Positions 8,722 through 12,025 of a stretch of 12,025 nt of DNA are shown piece by piece. Position 1 is the first letter of the stretch. Every line of letters begins with the position of its first letter. Origin of the DNA: JBFIHZ01 sp041601535 (GTDB lineage: Bacteria; Pseudomonadota; Gammaproteobacteria; Xanthomonadales; SZUA-36); NCBI GenBank assembly GCA_041601535.1, contig JBFIHZ010000101.1:1-12025 (forward strand), read 5' to 3'. The notes under the pieces were generated by a model that did no database searches, had not been told where the DNA came from, and saw nothing but the letters and a program-made list of their open reading frames with translations. A program made the position numbers and the translations under genes.

Positions 8722-8743
8722 CCGGGGCCATAATCGGCCCCGG
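8722..8743 (-). promoter_or_regulatory. Intergenic hairpin B, after the secreted-protein stop codon
   Basis: A perfect 8-bp all-G/C stem CCGGGGCC / GGCCCCGG with a 6-nt loop, beginning 19 nt after the TAA of the secreted-protein gene (minus strand). No T-run follows, so it is not a standard terminator. It could protect the 3' end of the upstream message and so set different levels for the two genes. Confidence 0.6.
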
Positions 8744-8761
8744 GCTTGGTTGGACTAACGC

Positions 8762-11128
8762 TTACCGTGCGTCATCCGCGTCTTTAGCGGAGGCAGGCTT
8801 GCCACCTTCTTTCGGACCATGATCGCGGGTATTTACAAAACCGTTGCCATTGGCCTCGCGGCAGAAGGAGGAGTTGGCCGGACCCGGGCTCAGGAATGGG
8901 CCGAATGGGTCGAGCGTATCTTCAGAGTTGTTAAACTCATCCAGATACTCGATACATTCAGAATCATTGATCTCACCCGCAGTCGGCGCATTGCCGCACA
9001 AGCTTTCTGGATCTTCGGTGTACGCGCAGCAGGATTCGAACACTGTATCAATCTCCGTGCCGCAACCACCTTCTCCGGCCAGGCTGGCTGCAATGTTAAG
9101 CACTGCCGCAGTGCACTGGCGATACAGTTGCAGCTGTGTCGCAGATGTATTCGCTGCTTTGAAGTCCTTGCCACCCCAGCACATGTCTTCGGTGGCAGAG
9201 CCTTCAACGCCAGCGTCCGTGTTATCGAGTTCTACGCCACAAACGGTCAGCGGCAGGTATTCACCGGTAACATGCGGATGCGTGCCCCAGAAACCAGGCG
9301 TGCGAGTCAGACAACCGTCCTCAGGTACTTCACACAAGTCGTCGTCGGTCGCGGTTTTCTCCTTGTCGGTGCCATCCACCAGGCAGGATACGTCTACATC
9401 GTTGCCGGTGTCGCCTTCCAGGCCTGCAACGGTTCCGGTGCAGTACACGTTAGTACCACCCGCCATAGAGAAGTCAGCCGGGTTGACGTCATCACCTAGG
9501 CCATCAGCCTGGGTGTTGCAGGTCAATGGCACATCCGCACCACCTTCCAGTGTATCGACCACAGAGCATGAAGACAGGGTTGCCTCGCCACCGTTCATGA
9601 CGGTGATGGCAATCGCGTTTTCACCGGACGTTTCGTCCTGTTCGTCACAGGTTTTGCTTACGCTCAGGTTGACGCTCTGGCAAATCAGGTTGGCATCGTC
9701 ATCGTCGCTGGCAGAACAGGCACCAAACGTGGCATTCGGGTCGGTTGCGCTGTTCACACCAACGCGGTTGTTATCCACGGTAAGGTCGGCACCGTCGACG
9801 GTGGGCAGACAGGTGCAGGTCACATCGCCATCACTGTTGCCTTCACCATCCTGGCAGATTGCATTATTAACGATAATGTCAGCGGACGAGTCTCCCGGAG
9901 CAATGGGGCCAGCCGGGTTACCCGGATTGACCTCTGCATCTTCATCGTTGACCACGCAGGAGCCAACATCCACATCGCCGGTGTTGGTAACCACGTACTT
10001 GAAACTGGTTTCACCGTCATCATCCCAGCCGATGCACTCTTCACCATAGGTGGTGCCATCGTCACAGCTGACAGTCTTCTCAATTTCAACCGCGCAATCA
10101 ACGCATTCAACATCGGCTGTATCCGGCTCGGAAGTGGTTTCCAGATCGAAACCGTCGCAGGTATCGCACTGGATACGGTAGGTGCGTGAATCGCCTTCAG
10201 CCGAGCAGGCATCGGTGCCGTCGGTCATGAACACATCGCCAGGTGTTTCGCTATCCAGGCCGAACGGATCGGAAACATCCACCCATTCAGCATCTACCAG
10301 CTGTTGTACCTGGCAACCGCCAAGGTCGTCGGCACCAGAGCCGAGGTTGCCTTCGACAAAGTACTTGAAGTTCTTGGCATCGCCGTCACTGGTGGCATTC
10401 AGGCCGATATTGTCGGAAATGCATTCTTCGTCATCAAACGAGCCATCATCGTCGGTGTCGACAGCTACGCAAACATCCGATTCCACTTCGCAGATGGGTT
10501 CGAGCAAATTGATGGCACCGCTGCCAAAGGCCGCTCCGGTCAGGTCGCCTTCACACGTGCCTTCAAAAAAGGCAAGCTGTGCCAGGCGGAGGGGATTGGA
10601 ATCCGTGCCTTTGTCTTGCACCTCAACATCATAAATGATGGTGCAGCCAGCGGTGCTGATGACGGCTTCAGGGAACGCAAAAGTCACTTCGCTGCCGTCT
10701 ACGTTTGGCGTGGCACTGACAACGCCGCAGGTGCCACCGACCAGCGAATCAAATACGATCGGAGTCGCCGCAGGATTGTTGCTGGCCTGTGAGTCGTTTC
10801 CATACGCGCATGGTACGGTGAACCCGGGGTTGTTGGGCGCACCAGGGTTGTTGCAGGTCATTGCCACAACCAGTTCATCGACATCAATATCAAGCGTGCC
10901 GAGGCCTGCAGCAGGAGTCAGCGTAACCTGTACGGTTTGTGGTAAGTCGAACACAAAGATGGGTGTGCCAGGTGAACTTGAAAAACCGATGGAACCACCG
11001 CAACCGCTTGGCGGAACGCCTGCCCATGAAAGCATCGGCGTAGCCATTAACAGCACGGTAATACCAAGGCACCTGGTGAACTTATGGAATATGATTGGTG
11101 ATTCCCAACCAAAGCGAAATTTTCTCAT
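8762..11128 (-). CDS. Secreted cysteine-rich acidic multidomain protein with EF-hand-like loop and C-terminal GFWGTHP domain
   Basis: No named gene is recognised. The 788 residues start with a long-n-region signal peptide (about 1-36, cleavage after LSWA), followed by about 39 cysteines, roughly 5% of the mature chain. An N-terminal domain (about 40-213) resembles a beta-sandwich. Three related modules follow, starting near 214, 346 and 485. The first two share DDG...EECI...FKY.V...GxC, and the third keeps the KTC...V.N.G...SC core; this resembles DUF11-type repeats. Residues 224-235 (DTDDDGSFDDEE) match the EF-hand loop pattern with Asp at 1, 3, 5 and 9, Gly at 6, a hydrophobic residue at 8 and Glu at 12. 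Residues 606-735 carry CLTRTPGFWGTHP and later QCTAAVLNIA, matching the 'GFWKNHP' domain of secreted bacterial proteins. The C-terminus has no anchor, LPXTG or PEP-CTERM signal. ATG 11128 is chosen over 11158 because GGAG lies 6 nt upstream. Role is probably extracellular or surface, substrate unknown. Confidence 0.85.
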   Translation of the reverse strand: MRKFRFGWESPIIFHKFTRCLGITVLLMATPMLSWAGVPPSGCGGSIGFSSSPGTPIFVFDLPQTVQVTLTPAAGLGTLDIDVDELVVAMTCNNPGAPNNPGFTVPCAYGNDSQASNNPAATPIVFDSLVGGTCGVVSATPNVDGSEVTFAFPEAVISTAGCTIIYDVEVQDKGTDSNPLRLAQLAFFEGTCEGDLTGAAFGSGAINLLEPICEVESDVCVAVDTDDDGSFDDEECISDNIGLNATSDGDAKNFKYFVEGNLGSGADDLGGCQVQQLVDAEWVDVSDPFGLDSETPGDVFMTDGTDACSAEGDSRTYRIQCDTCDGFDLETTSEPDTADVECVDCAVEIEKTVSCDDGTTYGEECIGWDDDGETSFKYVVTNTGDVDVGSCVVNDEDAEVNPGNPAGPIAPGDSSADIIVNNAICQDGEGNSDGDVTCTCLPTVDGADLTVDNNRVGVNSATDPNATFGACSASDDDDANLICQSVNLSVSKTCDEQDETSGENAIAITVMNGGEATLSSCSVVDTLEGGADVPLTCNTQADGLGDDVNPADFSMAGGTNVYCTGTVAGLEGDTGNDVDVSCLVDGTDKEKTATDDDLCEVPEDGCLTRTPGFWGTHPHVTGEYLPLTVCGVELDNTDAGVEGSATEDMCWGGKDFKAANTSATQLQLYRQCTAAVLNIAASLAGEGGCGTEIDTVFESCCAYTEDPESLCGNAPTAGEINDSECIEYLDEFNNSEDTLDPFGPFLSPGPANSSFCREANGNGFVNTRDHGPKEGGKPASAKDADDAR

Positions 11129-11134
11129 TTCTCT

Positions 11135-11138
11135 CTCC
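11135..11138 (-). promoter_or_regulatory. Ribosome binding site deciding the start of the secreted-protein gene
   Basis: Minus-strand GGAG, within GGGAGAGAG, lies 6 nt before the ATG at 11128. The alternative in-frame ATG at 11158 has no such site and would add ten charged residues ahead of the signal peptide. Confidence 0.75.
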
Positions 11139-11190
11139 CAAGTGATTTTTCCAGTCATTTATCATCAACTGGAACGCCTACATCAGCTCA

Positions 11191-11198
11191 CCCCCCCC
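11191..11198 (-). repeat. Run of eight C on + (eight G on -) in the 5' region of the secreted-protein gene
   Basis: A homopolymer of eight sits 63-70 nt upstream of the minus-strand start codon. Such runs can change length by slipped-strand replication and, when located near promoters of surface proteins, can alter expression. Whether this run varies cannot be seen from one sequence. Confidence 0.6.
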
Positions 11199-11236
11199 AA
11201 ATGGTGGGATACGTGGCTGCGCCAAAATCTGAGTGA

Positions 11237-11252
11237 GAAAAATCCGTTTTTC
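11237..11252. repeat. Dyad GAAAAA-TCCG-TTTTTC
   Basis: A perfect 6-bp inverted repeat with a 4-nt centre, 109-124 nt upstream of the secreted-protein start. It could be an operator half-site pair or an A/T-rich promoter-proximal element. It is weak as a terminator because its stem is almost all A/T. Confidence 0.35.
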
Positions 11253-11255
11253 GGG

Positions 11256-11268
11256 TGTCGTTGCGACA
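11256..11268. repeat. Dyad TGTCG-TTG-CGACA
   Basis: A perfect 5-bp inverted repeat with a 3-nt centre, adjacent to the dyad at 11237-11252. Two neighbouring dyads upstream of the secreted-protein gene are compatible with a transcription-factor site; no factor is identified. Confidence 0.35.
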
Positions 11269-11474
11269 ATCCCTGTCCCCCAGCCCAAAACCCACCACGG
11301 GTTCTGAGACATTGCTCCCTTTCAGAATTTACATGCACTGTTCAACAACCAGGGTGGTTTCCTACCGCTGGAATCGAACCTGCGTTGCCGACGACCGCGT
11401 ACAGGCACACTGAGCCGTCGATGCTCGTCCTGAGAATGAACTGTCGTCCCTGAGAAACAGGTTGAGTATTTGAC

Positions 11475-11510
11475 CCCGGTTCGGTTGGTGTTGGTATAAC
11501 CGGGTTTTTT
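11475..11510 (+). terminator. Rho-independent terminator on + without an obvious upstream gene
   Basis: CCCGGTT (11475-11481) pairs with AACCGGG (11498-11504), followed directly by six Ts and CTTT. The loop is long (16 nt), which lowers confidence slightly. No + strand gene ends before it, so it either closes an unrecognised small RNA, blocks antisense transcription, or is a remnant of a lost gene. Confidence 0.55.
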
Positions 11511-11590
11511 CTTTGCCCTAAGTCAGGTATAGGACATCCGGAGAAAAAAAGCTAGTTATCGATTTGAGGTTTTTTGAATGAAATTGATTA

Positions 11591-11627
11591 GCCGGGATGG
11601 TAGGGCATTATGCCCTCGGGTCCTGGC
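11591..11627 (+). repeat. Extended imperfect inverted repeat (RNA hairpin candidate)
   Basis: The outer arms GCCGGGA (11591-11597) and TCCTGGC (11621-11627) pair over 7 bp with one G-T wobble. After a symmetric 4/4 internal loop, AGGGCAT (11602-11608) and ATGCCCT (11610-11616) form the inner stem. The symmetry suggests a structured RNA or a protein-binding DNA site. It falls inside an 84-codon open frame that is otherwise unconvincing. Confidence 0.4.
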
Positions 11628-11766
11628 TCAGCGGTCTCCAGATTTCGGCCTTGCGCTTCGGTTGTCCTGTCCACAGTCAGATCGTCTCTGCTGCAGGTGG
11701 AATCGAGCTGGCATCGGGATTCAGGCAAGCGGATACGCCCGGCAGGCCGCCTTGCCCCCCAGTTTC

Positions 11767-11795
11767 TTGACTTTATCTGATGTTCTGGCTATAAA
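11767..11795 (+). promoter_or_regulatory. Near-consensus sigma70 promoter facing right
   Basis: TTGACT (11767-11772) and TATAAA (11790-11795) are separated by exactly 17 nt; each hexamer matches the sigma70 consensus at five of six positions. Transcription would start near 11802 and run out of the right edge. This is the clearest promoter in the window and implies a gene just beyond it, or a leader RNA. Confidence 0.7.
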
Positions 11796-11882
11796 TGGCT
11801 CTGTTCGAAAGCTTTGTTCCATATATTTCTGATTTACGTATGAAAATCGCATAAAAGGGAGCCGCCTTCGGGCTTGCGCACA

Positions 11883-11897
11883 TGACCAGGAAGGTCA
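11883..11897 (+). promoter_or_regulatory. Small hairpin presenting AGGAA in its loop, overlapping a Shine-Dalgarno
   Basis: TGACC and GGTCA form a 5-bp stem around the loop AGGAA, 2 nt before the ATG at 11900. The purine-rich AGGAAGG that could bind the ribosome is partly locked in the stem. GGA in a hairpin loop over a ribosome binding site is the arrangement recognised by CsrA/RsmA-type regulators; this is an analogy only. Confidence 0.35.
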
Positions 11898-11899
11898 CA

Positions 11900-11929
11900 A
11901 TGAACACTACTAAAAACACCCACAGTTAA
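11900..11929 (+). CDS. Possible 9-residue leader peptide, threonine/asparagine-rich
   Basis: ATG at 11900 follows AGGAAGG by 5 nt and encodes MNTTKNTHS before TAA. An in-frame ATG at 11882 would extend it to 15 residues but has no ribosome binding site. A hairpin (11948-11968) begins 18 nt past the stop. The layout of promoter, short peptide and hairpin recalls translation-dependent leaders, but the hairpin lacks a T-run on this strand and the peptide has no run of a single amino acid. It may be chance. Confidence 0.25.
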   Translation: MNTTKNTHS

Positions 11930-11947
11930 ACCACCCGAAAACCTGAA

Positions 11948-11968
11948 ACACGGAGCATGCCTCCGTGT
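11948..11968. promoter_or_regulatory. Hairpin ACACGGAG / CTCCGTGT in the right-end leader
   Basis: A perfect 8-bp stem with a CATGC loop. On + it is followed by GCATTGTTG without a T-run. On - it is followed by TTTCAGGTTTT, which would be a weak terminator for any minus-strand gene beyond the right edge. Orientation cannot be settled within the window. Confidence 0.45.
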
Positions 11969-12025
11969 GCATTGTTGCGTGGTGCTGATCACTGCTGTGT
12001 ATAAAGATCGCCAGGGTCGTGATAC

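Larger units (their letters stand above)
11159..11577. other. Intergenic region upstream of the secreted-protein gene
   Basis: No coding region is supported on either strand across about 420 nt. It contains the eight-C run, two small dyads and a + strand terminator (each listed separately). It also holds a stretch near 11343-11380 whose minus-strand reading recalls a tRNA T-arm but does not fold into a complete tRNA. No clear sigma70 promoter for the minus-strand cluster was found; the start of transcription must lie somewhere in here. Confidence 0.5.
11802..12025 (+). other. Probable long 5' leader of a downstream gene (structure-rich)
   Basis: The predicted transcript from 11802 carries three hairpins: AGCC/GGCT (11860-11874), TGACC-AGGAA-GGTCA (11883-11897) and ACACGGAG-CATGC-CTCCGTGT (11948-11968). 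It also carries a possible 9-residue leader peptide. One + frame stays open from 11904 to the edge, with in-frame GTG codons at 11967, 11979 and 11982, and ends in a coding-like stretch (VYKDRQGRD). No ribosome binding site precedes those GTGs, so no partial gene is called. Confidence 0.4.

Noticed and set aside
8844..10049. 401-codon + strand open frame opposite the secreted protein
   Set aside because: The Ser/Thr/Pro-rich product is the mirror of the Asp/Gly/Val-rich real gene. It has no signal peptide or domain of its own.
11129..11158. Upstream ATG for the secreted protein
   Set aside because: It has no ribosome binding site and adds charged residues before the signal peptide. GGAG correctly spaced before ATG 11128 decides the start.
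11343..11420. Minus-strand segment with GGTTCGATTCC, resembling a tRNA T-arm
   Set aside because: The T-stem has a mismatch, no matching acceptor strand, D-arm or anticodon arm could be paired, and no CCA follows. It is at most a decayed tRNA fragment and more probably chance.
10635..11453. 272-codon + strand open frame running past the secreted-protein start
   Set aside because: Most of it is antisense to the secreted-protein signal peptide and N-terminal domain. The remainder is intergenic, with no ribosome binding site or domain.
11578..11832. 84-codon + strand open frame with a TGAGG 8 nt before its ATG
   Set aside because: The product has no recognisable domain and an odd composition. 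The frame contains a strong inverted repeat near its start, and a near-consensus promoter lies within its last third. I regard it as non-coding.
11967..12025. Partial + strand gene beginning at one of several GTG codons
   Set aside because: The last codons look coding-like, but no ribosome binding site precedes any of the GTGs and fewer than 20 codons are visible.

Overview
The window looks like a proteobacterial chromosome segment, most likely gammaproteobacterial. This is inferred from the MdtABC-like tripartite RND gene arrangement, a periplasmic adaptor with a lipoprotein-type leader, a periplasmic DsbA-type oxidoreductase and moderately GC-rich coding sequence. No rRNA, complete tRNA, CRISPR array, insertion sequence or integrase was seen.

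Left part (1-7621, + strand): a short upstream region (1-190) leads into a three-gene RND export operon. It encodes a periplasmic adaptor lipoprotein (191-1300) and two different full-length RND permeases (1373-4540 and 4544-7621, separated by 3 nt). Adaptor plus two non-identical permeases is the layout of MdtABC-type pumps, where the permeases can form a heterotrimer. No outer-membrane channel gene lies in the window, so a TolC-like protein encoded elsewhere is presumably used. The substrate cannot be told from sequence.

Middle (7622-7858): a convergent intergenic region. It carries a rho-independent terminator oriented for the minus-strand genes (stem 7705-7727 followed on the minus strand by a T-run) and a perfect 16-bp palindrome just after the minus-strand stop codon.

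Right-centre (7859-11128, - strand): a two-gene cluster. The upstream gene encodes a 788-residue secreted, acidic protein with about 39 cysteines after its signal peptide. It has three tandem beta-sandwich-like modules, a textbook EF-hand-type calcium loop and a C-terminal 'GFWGTHP' domain. The downstream gene encodes a periplasmic DsbA-family thiol oxidoreductase (CPFC). Two strong hairpins lie between them. The most interesting reading of the window is that the oxidoreductase serves oxidative folding of its disulfide-rich neighbour.

Right end (11129-12025): no confident gene. The region upstream of the secreted-protein gene holds a run of eight Gs (minus strand) and two small dyads. Further right are a + strand terminator with no visible gene, a long imperfect hairpin, and a near-consensus sigma70 promoter (11767-11795). 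That promoter points out of the window, through a leader with several hairpins and a possible 9-residue leader peptide. It probably drives a gene beginning beyond the right edge.
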